Shown here piece by piece: positions 17,937 through 25,602 of a DNA stretch of 64,000 nt. This stretch comes from JAGQWW01 sp041392845 (lineage in GTDB: Bacteria; Bacteroidota; Bacteroidia; Chitinophagales; Saprospiraceae): the NCBI GenBank assembly GCA_041392845.1, contig JAWKLG010000021.1, positions 1-64,000 of the forward strand, written 5' to 3'. Below the pieces are notes generated by a model, which was not told the origin of the DNA, ran no database searches, and saw only the letters and a list, made by a program, of their open reading frames with translations. The translations under genes and the position numbers were made by a program. Within the stretch, counting starts at the first letter, position 1; every line of letters starts with the position of its first letter.

Positions 17937-19043
17937 ATGAAAAACACACCATTAACTGAAAAACATATCGCTCTTGGAGCAAAAATGGCAGAATTTGCCG
18001 GTTACAACATGCCTATCTCTTATGCCGGTATTCGCGAAGAACACCATGCTGTCAGAAATGGAGTGGGAGTTTTTGATGTATCTCACATGGGAGAATTTAT
18101 TGTAAGAGGAAAAGAAGCCCTTGATTTGGTACAAAAAGTAACCAGCAACGATGCTTCCAAACTTGAAATCGGAGATGCACAATACTCCTGCCTACCTAAT
18201 GAAAATGGTGGAATTGTTGATGACCTTTTGGTGTATAGATTACCTGAAGACAATTGTGCTGAAGGAGAAATGGCCTTCATGTTGGTGGTAAATGCTTCCA
18301 ATATTGACAAAGATTGGGCGTGGATTGAAAAACACAATACCTTCGATACCAGGATGATCAATATTTCTGATGAGTCGGCACTATTGGCGGTTCAAGGTCC
18401 CAAAGCAGTGGAGGCCATGCAAAGCCTGACAGATGTAAATCTTTCAGAAATTGGTTTTTATACTTTCAAAAAAGGAAAATTTGCAGGAATTGACAATGTG
18501 ATCATTTCAGCAACCGGTTATACAGGTTCTGGTGGATTCGAACTGTATGTAAACAATGCCCATGCTGCAGAACTTTGGGATGCAGTTATGGAAGCCGGAA
18601 AAGCATACAATGTTGCTCCATGTGGATTGGGTGCTCGTGACACCTTGCGACTGGAAATGGGATATTGCCTTTATGGAAACGACATCAACGACACAACTTC
18701 ACCCATCGAAGCAGGTCTGGGTTGGATTACCAAAACCAAAAAAGGTGATTTCATCAGCAGAGATACTTTTGCAGCACAAAGAGCAGAAGGCGTAAGCAAA
18801 AAACTAGTTGGATTTGAAGTAAATGACCGTCGGGTACCTCGTCATGGATATATGATTGAAGATGCAGAAGGAAATGAAATTGGAGAAGTTACTTCAGGCA
18901 CAATGGGGCCATCTGTTGAAAAACCTATCGGCATGGGATATGTCAAAAAAGAGTTCGCGAACGAAGGTCAAGAAATTAAAATTGCGGTTGGAAGTAAACG
19001 ATTAGACGCTAAAGTGGTTAAACTTCCTTTCTACAAAGGATAA
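17937..19043 (+). CDS. gcvT: Glycine cleavage system aminomethyltransferase (T protein)
   Basis: 368-residue cytosolic enzyme that transfers the aminomethyl carbon from lipoylated H protein to tetrahydrofolate, releasing ammonia. The family start MKNTPLTEKHIALGAKMAEFAGYN is intact; further motifs are VFDVSHMGEF, NGGIVDDLLVY, SATGYTGSGGFELYV, GLGARDTLRLEMGYCLYGND and EVTSGTMGPSVEKPIGMGYV. Length is normal. gcvH and gcvP are not in the window, so the system is dispersed in this genome. ATG start; a long inverted repeat follows the stop. Confidence 0.95.
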   Translation: MKNTPLTEKHIALGAKMAEFAGYNMPISYAGIREEHHAVRNGVGVFDVSHMGEFIVRGKEALDLVQKVTSNDASKLEIGDAQYSCLPNENGGIVDDLLVYRLPEDNCAEGEMAFMLVVNASNIDKDWAWIEKHNTFDTRMINISDESALLAVQGPKAVEAMQSLTDVNLSEIGFYTFKKGKFAGIDNVIISATGYTGSGGFELYVNNAHAAELWDAVMEAGKAYNVAPCGLGARDTLRLEMGYCLYGNDINDTTSPIEAGLGWITKTKKGDFISRDTFAAQRAEGVSKKLVGFEVNDRRVPRHGYMIEDAEGNEIGEVTSGTMGPSVEKPIGMGYVKKEFANEGQEIKIAVGSKRLDAKVVKLPFYKG

Positions 19044-19051
19044 AACCGAAA

Positions 19052-19090
19052 GGATGGTACTTCTTATCTAAAAAATAAAAAGTACCATCC
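19052..19090 (+). terminator. Inverted repeat after gcvT
   Basis: Perfect 11-bp stem GGATGGTACTT/AAGTACCATCC with a 17-nt A-rich loop, 8 bp after the gcvT stop. There is no T-tract behind it, so it may be a processing or stability hairpin rather than a classical terminator. Confidence 0.55.
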
Positions 19091-19154
19091 CTTCAAAATT
19101 CGTAACTTTCAATTTTTATTGAAATATTTCAAAGCCCAATCTAGCACATCAAAC

Positions 19155-19655
19155 ATGGAATTTCAGGAAGCCAAGGATAAGTTCATTCAGGCCTGGGGAA
19201 CTCTCGGCACTGACTGGGGAGTGAATCGAACCATGGCCCAGATTCATGCATTGTTATTGATTAGTCCCGAAGCTCTTTGCGCCGAGGACATCATGGAAGA
19301 ATTGAAAATTTCCCGCGGAAACGCCAATATGAATATCCGTGCCTTGATGAGCTGGGGTCTCGTCAGGAAAGAACTAAAACCCGGAGAGCGCAAAGAATTT
19401 TTCTCAGCAGAGAAAAACATGATGGAAGTGGTTAAAAAAATCGTTTCCCAACGCAAAAAGAAAGAACTCGAACCAATACTGGCCGCCCTCGAAGAAGTTA
19501 GCCAAACAGAAGGCGAAAGCGAAGAGGCCAAAGAATTCTCTAAAGTCGTTCGAGACATCCACCTTTTCTCCAAAAAAGCCAATTCCACCCTCGACACCCT
19601 CATCAAATCAGACGCCAATTGGCTGATAGGATCTTTCTTTAAGACAATGAAGTGA
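19155..19655 (+). CDS. GbsR/MarR-family transcriptional regulator
   Basis: About 166 residues with a winged helix-turn-helix: MAQIHALLLISPEALCAED, then ELKISRGNANMNIRALMSW as recognition helix and LVRKELKPGERKEFFSAEK as wing. This is the pattern of the GbsR-like MarR subgroup. A charged helical C-terminus (SQRKKKELEPILAALEEV) probably dimerises. A TTG at 19119 would add 12 residues, but the ATG at 19155 fits the family start (MEFQEAKDKFIQAWG). Monocistronic; target and ligand are unknown. The stop is followed after one base by a 7-mer repeat tract. Confidence 0.85.
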   Translation: MEFQEAKDKFIQAWGTLGTDWGVNRTMAQIHALLLISPEALCAEDIMEELKISRGNANMNIRALMSWGLVRKELKPGERKEFFSAEKNMMEVVKKIVSQRKKKELEPILAALEEVSQTEGESEEAKEFSKVVRDIHLFSKKANSTLDTLIKSDANWLIGSFFKTMK

Positions 19656-19656
19656 T

Positions 19657-19691
19657 GGCTGTTGGCTGTTGGCCATTGGCTTTTGGCCATT
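19657..19691. repeat. 7-bp tandem repeat tract (GGCYNTT, 5 copies)
   Basis: GGCTGTT, GGCTGTT, GGCCATT, GGCTTTT, GGCCATT, beginning one base after the stop codon of the GbsR-like gene. Read on the other strand it is the same family as the GCYAACG tract at 19923. Confidence 0.75.
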
Positions 19692-19694
19692 AGT

Positions 19695-19830
19695 TCCTTG
19701 ATGGGAACCTACCATATTACAAGTTGAATAACAGGGTGGTGGAGTTTTAACTTAGGATTTGTGGAATTTACGGTTTACGATTTACGGTTTACGAGGGCAC
19801 TTAAAAAAGCGAACAGCAATATGGCTGCTG
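19695..19830. repeat. Dispersed repeat, intact copy (includes 7-mer tract 19766-19793)
   Basis: This stretch matches 44041-44125 plus 45528-45565: GATGGGA, CCATATTACAA, TGAATAACAG, a variable part, GGAATTTACGG, four RTTTACG units, then GGCA-TTAAAAA and GCGAAC. In the other copy the RTTTACG part is split by the IS4 element. It has no coding capacity. Confidence 0.7.
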
Positions 19831-19922
19831 TCGGCCTTTCGAAAATCAGTCGTTTAAAATATAATGTGCTTATCCTTCAACCTTTCGTCGTTCCAGAGTT
19901 GGCGCAGCCAGCCCCTACAAAA

Positions 19923-19978
19923 GCCAACGGCTAACGGCCAACGGCTAACGGCCAATGGCCAACAGCTAACGGCCATTA
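19923..19978. repeat. 7-bp tandem repeat tract (GCYAACG, 7-8 copies)
   Basis: GCCAACG, GCTAACG, GCCAACG, GCTAACG, GCCAATG, GCCAACA, GCTAACG, GCCATTA. Substitutions alternate between a few forms while the 7-bp phase never slips. The same unit occurs on the other strand at 47234. Confidence 0.8.
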
Positions 19979-20013
19979 TATCAACTTTAACATCAAAAAA
20001 AGAACCTTCCCCA

Positions 20014-20044
20014 TTGACTTAATGTTAACTGTATATTAATTTTG
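20014..20044 (+). promoter_or_regulatory. Bacteroidota-type promoter (TTG-N20-TAATTTTG)
   Basis: TTG at 20014, 20-bp spacer, TAATTTTG at 20037-20044: both elements and spacing match the primary sigma consensus of Bacteroidota. The ATG of the next gene lies 23 bp downstream. This is the best promoter in the window. Confidence 0.75.
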
Positions 20045-20067
20045 TGTAAAATAGAAATTAATAGATC

Positions 20068-20559
20068 ATGAACAAGAAGGAAGTCATTTTGAGAGAAGAG
20101 CATAAATTCGCCAAATACGAGGTGTTGGCTCTGATAGGATTTTTTATTTTAGGTTTAGCATATACTTTATCTGATGCGCTATTCATCAACCCAGGTAGAG
20201 AAAGCATGCTATCTGTAATAATTACAGGTTTAATTGTATTTGCATTAGGATGGTTATTCGTCCTTTTGCTTCGAAATAAATTATCATTTGAAGTAAACAG
20301 AAAGAACATCAAAATCTCCTACTTCCCCATTTTTAAAAAGAAAAGAAAAATTAAATGGAAGGAAGTGAAAGAGGTAAAAGAATTCAATATTCCACTTGAA
20401 AGCGAATGGAGCGGATGGATGGTCAGCTTCGGTGGATTAAGAGATTATTGTGTTTCACGTCATAAAGGTGTTTTAATGACCCTCCACAATGGCGAACAAA
20501 TTTTCCTCGAAACAGACAATCCCGAAGTTTTCCAAGACATACATGAAAATAAAGGATAA
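20068..20559 (+). CDS. Small membrane protein with PH-like cytosolic domain, unknown function
   Basis: 163 residues. Two hydrophobic helices (about 19-38 and 46-67) are followed by a beta-rich domain (LSFEVNRKNIKISYFPIF, IKWKEVKEVKEFNIP, GVLMTLHNGEQIFLET) that resembles the PH-like domain of small DUF-type membrane proteins. The basic run KKKRKIKWKE after the strand pair is typical of them. ATG start behind a near-perfect promoter and a strong terminator at the 3' end mark it as a real single-gene unit. I do not recognise a specific family. Confidence 0.75.
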   Translation: MNKKEVILREEHKFAKYEVLALIGFFILGLAYTLSDALFINPGRESMLSVIITGLIVFALGWLFVLLLRNKLSFEVNRKNIKISYFPIFKKKRKIKWKEVKEVKEFNIPLESEWSGWMVSFGGLRDYCVSRHKGVLMTLHNGEQIFLETDNPEVFQDIHENKG

Positions 20560-20569
20560 AACCTTTTTT

Positions 20570-20618
20570 AAATCGTAAAAAAAGCGTGACTGAAGGGTCA
20601 CGCTTTTTTTTACGATTT
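20570..20618. terminator. Strong bidirectional terminator
   Basis: Long hairpin with AAATCGTAAAAAAAGCGTGAC pairing to GTCACGCTTTTTTTTACGATTT around a TGAAGG loop. It is followed by T-tracts on both strands and serves the small membrane protein gene and possibly the paa operon. Confidence 0.88.
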
Positions 20619-20640
20619 TCAATATTTCATTTTTTCAAGA

Positions 20641-20696
20641 ACCCAGCACCCAGAGCCCAGAACCCAGTACCTAGCACCTAGAACCTAGCACCCAGA
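20641..20696. repeat. 7-bp tandem repeat tract (RCCYAGN, 8 copies)
   Basis: ACCCAGC, ACCCAGA, GCCCAGA, ACCCAGT, ACCTAGC, ACCTAGA, ACCTAGC, ACCCAGA. The tract ends exactly at the base before the stop codon of paaC (20697). The same family occurs at 40763 and, inverted, at 40090 and 60320. Confidence 0.85.
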
Positions 20697-21467
20697 TCAC
20701 CATTCCTGCCCCGGATACGTACGCTGCATATACTGAAGCTCAGTTAGTATAAACCCAAGATGCTCCGAATGTCTACCCTGTTTACCACCTTCCTGAAACC
20801 ATTCTCCTTCCGGCTTCTGAAGAGTCGCTTTATCAAGAATTTCATGCACTTTATTGAAATACAAAGATTTAATTTTTGGTAAGGAAGCTCCAATTCCTTG
20901 CTCAGCCATTGATTTATCCAATGCATCTTCCTCTACTTGTTCACCCGCAAACATCCATAAATCGTCTAGTGCATCCTGCATTTTCTGATGACTCTCTTCT
21001 GTTCCGTCTCCCAGACGAATCATCCACTCAGAACTATATCTTAAATGATACGCAATCTCTTTTATTGATTTGTTGGCAATAGCAGCTACTTGCTCATCAT
21101 TGCTATGACACAATTCTTCGTGCAGGTAGAAATTAAAGGCATCGAAAAGGAATTGGCGAACAATGGTATGCGCCCAGTCTTCATTCGGCTGTTCGACCAA
21201 CAAAACATTCAAAAATTCAGGTGCATCCCTGAAATGAGCAATTTCATCTTCAGTTCTACCCTTCCCTTCCACCTGAGCGGCGTATTGATACCAGGACCTT
21301 GTTTGACCTATCAAGTCAAGGGCAATATTCGTTAATGCAATATCCTGCTCTAATACCGGACCATGACCGCACCACTCTGAAAGTCGTTGACCCAGAATTA
21401 GTGCATTATCGCCCAGCCTTATTAAATATTGATATAATTCTTTTTTATCAACTGCCATTTCAGTCAT
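20697..21467 (-). CDS. paaC: Phenylacetyl-CoA epoxidase subunit PaaC
   Basis: 256-residue structural (non-catalytic, ferritin-like) subunit that pairs with PaaA in the ring-1,2-epoxidase complex of aerobic phenylacetate breakdown. Visible family features: YLIRLGDNALILGQRLSEW near the start, DIALTNIALDLIGQTRSWY, EDEIAHFRD, and the C-terminal GKQGRHSEHLGFILTELQYM. Length is normal. It is the last gene of paaA-paaB-paaC; paaD and paaE are not downstream, where a 7-mer tract, a terminator and an unrelated gene follow. Confidence 0.94.
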   Translation of the reverse strand: MTEMAVDKKELYQYLIRLGDNALILGQRLSEWCGHGPVLEQDIALTNIALDLIGQTRSWYQYAAQVEGKGRTEDEIAHFRDAPEFLNVLLVEQPNEDWAHTIVRQFLFDAFNFYLHEELCHSNDEQVAAIANKSIKEIAYHLRYSSEWMIRLGDGTEESHQKMQDALDDLWMFAGEQVEEDALDKSMAEQGIGASLPKIKSLYFNKVHEILDKATLQKPEGEWFQEGGKQGRHSEHLGFILTELQYMQRTYPGQEW

Positions 21468-21506
21468 TTGAACATTTAAAACAATCAGGAATAGATTCTA
21501 ATATTT

Positions 21507-21534
21507 AAAATCTAAACCCTAAAATCTAAAAATT
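21507..21534. repeat. 7-bp tandem repeat tract (AAAATCT-like, 4 copies)
   Basis: AAAATCT, AAACCCT, AAAATCT, AAAAATT lie in the 105-bp gap between paaB and paaC. AT-rich and short, so this tract is weaker than the others. Confidence 0.5.
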
Positions 21535-21572
21535 CTACACCCCTTACTTTTCAACCAACATCAAGAAGAAGA

Positions 21573-21857
21573 CTACATATGCTTCACCTCGTCCGGCAAA
21601 TCATAAAAAGTCGGATGTCTGTAAATTTTATCCTTCGCTGGTTCGAATAATGGATCGCTATCTGCAGGATCACTTGCGGTAATGTTTACAGATTCCACTA
21701 CCCAGATACTTACGCCTTCATTTCTGCGGCAATAAACATCTCTTGCATTTTCGATAGCCATATCAGCATCTGCAGCATGTAAACTTCCTGCGTGTTTATG
21801 ACTTAAACCGTTTTTACTTCTTATGAATATCTCCCAAAGGGGCCAATTGGACTTCAT
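21573..21857 (-). CDS. paaB: Phenylacetyl-CoA epoxidase subunit PaaB
   Basis: 94-residue small subunit of the phenylacetyl-CoA 1,2-epoxidase, which bridges PaaAC heterodimers. Starts with MKSNWPLWEIFIRSKNGLS and contains HKHAGSLHAADADMAIENA and RDVYCRRNEGVSIWVVES, the standard PaaB signature. Located 25 bp after paaA; the larger 105-bp gap to paaC carries a repeat-like tract. Confidence 0.95.
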   Translation of the reverse strand: MKSNWPLWEIFIRSKNGLSHKHAGSLHAADADMAIENARDVYCRRNEGVSIWVVESVNITASDPADSDPLFEPAKDKIYRHPTFYDLPDEVKHM

Positions 21858-21882
21858 TGCTAATGTTTTTTTAATTATAAGC

Positions 21883-22839
21883 TTAAGCTACCTGTGAAGC
21901 AGCATCTTGTTTGTTCTTTCTTTTTTCAGCATAAGCCATGGCCGCTTCTCTTACCCATTGACCTTCTTCCCACGCTTTGACTCTGGCTTTGATTCTTTGT
22001 CTGTTGCAAGGACCATTTCCTTTTACAACCCTCCAGAATTCATCCCAGTCTATCTCACCAAAATCATAATGACCACGCTCCTCATTCCATTTCAAGTCTG
22101 GATCTGGAAGGGTCATATTCAATACCTTAACCTGGTGCACACAGGCATCGACAAACTCCTGACGCAACTCGTCATTCGTTTTTCTTTTTATTTTCCAATC
22201 CATGCTTTGCTGGGTATGTGTCGATTCGGCATCTGAAGGTCCAAACATCATCAAAGAGGGCCACCACCATCTGTTGATGGCATCCTGACACATTGCTTTT
22301 TGCTCATCAGAACCTTGCGATAGTATCAAAAGAATTTCAAATCCCTGACGTTGATGGAAACTTTCTTCTTTACAAATCCGCACCATTGCTCTGGCATAGG
22401 GACCGTAAGAAGTACGGGTAAGCATCACCTGATTCATGATGGCAGCACCATCAACCAACCAGCCGATGGCTCCAATGTCTGCCCAAGTCTGAGTAGGGTA
22501 ATTAAAAATACTGGAGTATTTGGCTTTACCACTGTGCAAGTCTTCAATGAGCTCGTCACGGTCTACCCCTAAGGTTTCGCATGCACTGTAAAGATATAGT
22601 CCATGACCAGCTTCATCTTGTACCTTGGCAAGTAAGGCTAGTTTTCTTTTCAAAGAAGGAGCTCTTGTAATCCAATTGCCTTCAGGCAACATCCCAACCA
22701 CTTCTGAATGAGCATGTTGGGCAATCTGACGAATCAAGGTTTTCCGGTAGGCTTCCGGGAACCAGTCTTTTGCTTCGATTTTTTGCTCTGCATCAATCTT
22801 TTCCTGAAATTGTTGAAGCAGGTTTCTTTCCTTGGCCAT
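21883..22839 (-). CDS. paaA: Phenylacetyl-CoA epoxidase catalytic subunit PaaA
   Basis: 318-residue di-iron subunit that inserts oxygen into the ring of phenylacetyl-CoA. Iron ligands are visible: Glu45 in HSEVVG, Glu76/His79 in QDEAGHG, and Glu159/His162 in EESFHQRQG. Further family blocks are GNWITRAPSLKRKLALLAK and INRWWWPSLMMFGPSD. First gene of paaABC. The reductase PaaE and maturation factor PaaD, needed for activity in known systems, must be encoded elsewhere. A -7 box candidate lies about 20 bp upstream of the ATG. Confidence 0.96.
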   Translation of the reverse strand: MAKERNLLQQFQEKIDAEQKIEAKDWFPEAYRKTLIRQIAQHAHSEVVGMLPEGNWITRAPSLKRKLALLAKVQDEAGHGLYLYSACETLGVDRDELIEDLHSGKAKYSSIFNYPTQTWADIGAIGWLVDGAAIMNQVMLTRTSYGPYARAMVRICKEESFHQRQGFEILLILSQGSDEQKAMCQDAINRWWWPSLMMFGPSDAESTHTQQSMDWKIKRKTNDELRQEFVDACVHQVKVLNMTLPDPDLKWNEERGHYDFGEIDWDEFWRVVKGNGPCNRQRIKARVKAWEEGQWVREAAMAYAEKRKNKQDAASQVA

Positions 22840-22858
22840 ATGGTTTTATTTGTTGTGA

Positions 22859-22866
22859 CAAATTTA
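22859..22866 (-). promoter_or_regulatory. Candidate -7 box of the paaABC operon
   Basis: Minus strand TAAATTTG, full match to TAnnTTTG, 20 bp before paaA. A TTG is found 17 bp further upstream, slightly short of the usual spacing. Confidence 0.4.
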
Positions 22867-23003
22867 ATCTAAAATCCCTTAGGCAAAAAATGATTCTTGA
22901 CAGTCCTGCCTAAAGAAGACATGAAACGCTATAAAAAATAAGCTTGCATGGTTTTTGTAAAATGTAGGATCAGGTAAATGGTTTACCGGTATCACTCATT
23001 AAT

Positions 23004-23783
23004 ATGTCATTTTTTAACCTTTCAGTCATATTTGGCTTTATATGGCTCTTGTGCTTGCCAGGTGCCTACGCTCAGACTTCAAATAGTACTGAAAAGCTAC
23101 CGCCATTTATTGAGCGAAAATTTAAAAGAGATGCTGCAAGGCTTGCATTGAGAACCATCTCAAATGGGGAAGATCTTCGCTTCCTGCCAATAGAGATTGA
23201 CGAAAAAAGAAAACAAGAAATTTTCAGCCTCCTTGTATTCCTGTATCAAAACGATCCAATTGCCCGAAATTTGGAAGATTGTGGCATCCACACTGCTGCT
23301 TACCCGGCTATTGAAAATATTCAAATAGTTTTTTCTTCAGAGTATTCTTGGATAGGCACACAAAAACCTTTACCAGAAAATTCAATCAAAAAAATCTACG
23401 AGCTTATTCACCAGTACGATCTCGTCATTCAAAATTCAGCAAATTGGAATGCGGGACAAGAAATTCTCGCCATACGCTCGCGGAATCCATTGAACATGGC
23501 AGCACTTGCCAATGAGTTTCGAAACATTGAAGGGATTCAAAGTGTCAATCTAAACACCAGTCCACAAATTATCAGAGATATTAACCTTACCCAAACGGCA
23601 AGTGGATGGAAGGTTTCTTATCTTTTAAAATTCAAAGACCCTGAAATCCAACAATTAGTTAGCCATTCCTGGGATTTTGAAGTAAAAAACCATCAAGAAA
23701 TTCGATTCCTGGGTGAAAATGGAAAACCTATTCCTGATTGGATCAAATGCCAAATCCAACCTGCTTCCTTGCAGACTTTCTAA
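23004..23783 (+). CDS. Secreted protein of unknown function
   Basis: 259 residues with a clear signal peptide (cleavage near AYAQ, residue 24) and no lipobox cysteine. The mature part starts with KLPPFIERKFKRDAARLALR and ends with NGKPIPDWIKCQIQPASL; two cysteines only. No motif that I know; the predicted alpha/beta alternation suggests a compact periplasmic domain. It is upstream of the acetyltransferase gene but separated by about 55 bp with a -7-like box (TACCTTTA at 23818), so probably a separate unit. Confidence 0.7.
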   Translation: MSFFNLSVIFGFIWLLCLPGAYAQTSNSTEKLPPFIERKFKRDAARLALRTISNGEDLRFLPIEIDEKRKQEIFSLLVFLYQNDPIARNLEDCGIHTAAYPAIENIQIVFSSEYSWIGTQKPLPENSIKKIYELIHQYDLVIQNSANWNAGQEILAIRSRNPLNMAALANEFRNIEGIQSVNLNTSPQIIRDINLTQTASGWKVSYLLKFKDPEIQQLVSHSWDFEVKNHQEIRFLGENGKPIPDWIKCQIQPASLQTF

Positions 23784-23838
23784 AATCCATAATTATCTTC
23801 TTTCCTAAACCTTTATCTACCTTTACACAAAAAACATT

Positions 23839-24297
23839 GTGTTGAATTTTACGTGTAAATCATTTGAAGAATTAAGCCTGGAAGAGTTGTATGAAATTAT
23901 GAAAATACGCCAGGATGTCTTTGTTGTAGAACAGGATTGTCCCTACCTCGATGCCGATGGAAAGGATCAAAAAGGCTGGCACCTGATCGGTAGAGATGAA
24001 GATCATGAAATGGTGGCATATACCAGATTATTACCCAAAGGAGTTTCCTATGACGAATATCCAAGCATCGGGAGAGTGCTTACAACAGAGAAAATTCGAA
24101 GAAACGGCTCGGGAAAATTGTTAATGAATGTTAGCATAGAATGGATGAAAAAACTTTTTGGAAATACAGCCATTAAGATCGGAGCACAATGTTATCTTGA
24201 AAAATTTTACCAATCATTTGGATTTGAACCGGAAGGCGAACCCTATCTCGAAGATGGAATTCCGCATGTTATCATGGTCAGACCAAAACAAGGATAA
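23839..24297 (+). CDS. GNAT-family N-acetyltransferase, ElaA type
   Basis: 152-residue cytosolic acetyltransferase. Characteristic ElaA-type blocks are YEIMKIRQDVFVVEQDCPY, SIGRVLTTEKIRRNGSGK (acetyl-CoA-binding R/Q-x-x-G-x-G/A loop) and YLEKFYQSFGF. The substrate is unknown. The start is GTG at 23839 or TTG at 23842; no ATG is available near the family start. Its TAA stop is followed directly by the ATG of the histidine kinase (zero spacing), so the two are translationally coupled. Confidence 0.88.
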   Translation: MLNFTCKSFEELSLEELYEIMKIRQDVFVVEQDCPYLDADGKDQKGWHLIGRDEDHEMVAYTRLLPKGVSYDEYPSIGRVLTTEKIRRNGSGKLLMNVSIEWMKKLFGNTAIKIGAQCYLEKFYQSFGFEPEGEPYLEDGIPHVIMVRPKQG

Positions 24298-25575
24298 ATG
24301 AAAAATTCTACCATCATACGTGTGGTTATTTTGGGCGCCATTTCTGTTATGGGAATTCTGGCTGTCCAAACCTTTTGGGTACTTCGTTCCTGGGACCTAA
24401 AAGATCAGGAATTCCATGAAAAGGCTCAAATTGCACTTTTGAATGTTGCCAAAGACCTGGAGAAACTGGGCAGTCCACTTCCTCCACAAAACCTAATCAG
24501 CCAGATTTCTTCTAACTATTATGCTGTCAATATAAATGACATCATCAATGCCAACCTTTTAGAATATTACCTGATAAAAGAGTTGGAACTGGTGGGACTC
24601 AAAGAAGATTTTGAATACGGAATTTATGATTGTAGTAGTAACAAGATGGTGTATGGAAACTACATCACCTATGCATCTGACAAGCCTTCTGCTATTGGCA
24701 AAAGAGACGATTTACCTTCCTATGACGAATACCTTTATTATTTCGGAGTACGATTTCCAGACAGAGCCGGCTATCTTCTAAGTTCGATGCGGGTAACCAT
24801 TACATTTTCCATTTTACTTCTGCTTACGGTCTTGTTTTTTATTTATACCACCTACATCATTTTGCGACAGAAAAGGTTATCAGAAATGCAAAAGGACTTC
24901 ATTAACAATATGACGCATGAATTCAAGACTCCTATTTCAACCATAAAAATATCTGCCAATACCTTTTTAAATCATCCTACCATCAAAAGCGATGAGCGAC
25001 TCATGCAGTACGCACGCATCATCAATGACCAAAATGAGCGCCTCAATGGTCAGGTAGAAAAAGTACTTCAGCTGGCAAGAATTGAAAGAGACAACTTTAA
25101 ATTGAACCCGGAGAAAATCGATCTCAATGAAATTTTGGAGCAAATTGGGGAGACTACACGTATAAAAGTGAAAGACTTAGGGGGCGAATTGATACTCGCG
25201 CTACAGGCAAAAAATTCAAACTTTAAAGCCGATAAATTACATTTCACCAATTTGATGCACAATCTCATAGACAATGCGATCAAGTATAGCGAAAACAGTC
25301 CTGAAATTACCATTAAAACAAAGGAAGAAAACGGGAGTCTCAGGCTTTCGATTTGCGACAAGGGTATCGGCATCCCTAAAGATTTTCAGGCTAAGGTTTT
25401 TGAAAAATTTTACCGGGTTCCTACCGGTAATGTGCACAACGTTAAAGGATTTGGATTGGGCTTATATTATATTAAAAATGTAGTACAAGCTCACGGTTGG
25501 AGAATTCATTTGGAGAGTGAAGAAGGCAAGGGAACCAATATTCACATTTATATTCCTGTAAAGGGAAAAATGTAA
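24298..25575 (+). CDS. Sensor histidine kinase (two-helix, OmpR-class partner type)
   Basis: 425-residue membrane kinase. Transmembrane helices at about 8-28 and 165-185 enclose a periplasmic sensor part of about 135 residues. HisKA contains DFINNMTHEFKTPISTIK with the phosphoacceptor His; the ATPase domain has HNLIDNAIKYSE (N box), CDKGIGIPKDFQ (G1) and KGFGLGLYYIKNVV (G2). No HAMP domain is obvious. No response regulator gene is adjacent, which makes it an orphan in this window; the upstream coupled partner is an acetyltransferase. Confidence 0.9.
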   Translation: MKNSTIIRVVILGAISVMGILAVQTFWVLRSWDLKDQEFHEKAQIALLNVAKDLEKLGSPLPPQNLISQISSNYYAVNINDIINANLLEYYLIKELELVGLKEDFEYGIYDCSSNKMVYGNYITYASDKPSAIGKRDDLPSYDEYLYYFGVRFPDRAGYLLSSMRVTITFSILLLLTVLFFIYTTYIILRQKRLSEMQKDFINNMTHEFKTPISTIKISANTFLNHPTIKSDERLMQYARIINDQNERLNGQVEKVLQLARIERDNFKLNPEKIDLNEILEQIGETTRIKVKDLGGELILALQAKNSNFKADKLHFTNLMHNLIDNAIKYSENSPEITIKTKEENGSLRLSICDKGIGIPKDFQAKVFEKFYRVPTGNVHNVKGFGLGLYYIKNVVQAHGWRIHLESEEGKGTNIHIYIPVKGKM

Positions 25576-25602
25576 AATAAGCCTCTACGTATATCAGAAA
25601 AA

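Larger units (their letters stand above)
19656..20067. other. 412-bp intergenic region made mostly of repeats
   Basis: Holds, in order, a 7-mer tract, the dispersed repeat with a second 7-mer tract, an undefined ~85 bp stretch, a third 7-mer tract, and the promoter of the following small membrane protein. I see no coding sequence. Confidence 0.7.

Noticed and set aside
20641..20696. Tandem repeats considered as a CRISPR array
   Set aside because: Units are 7 bp without spacers, and no cas gene is present.
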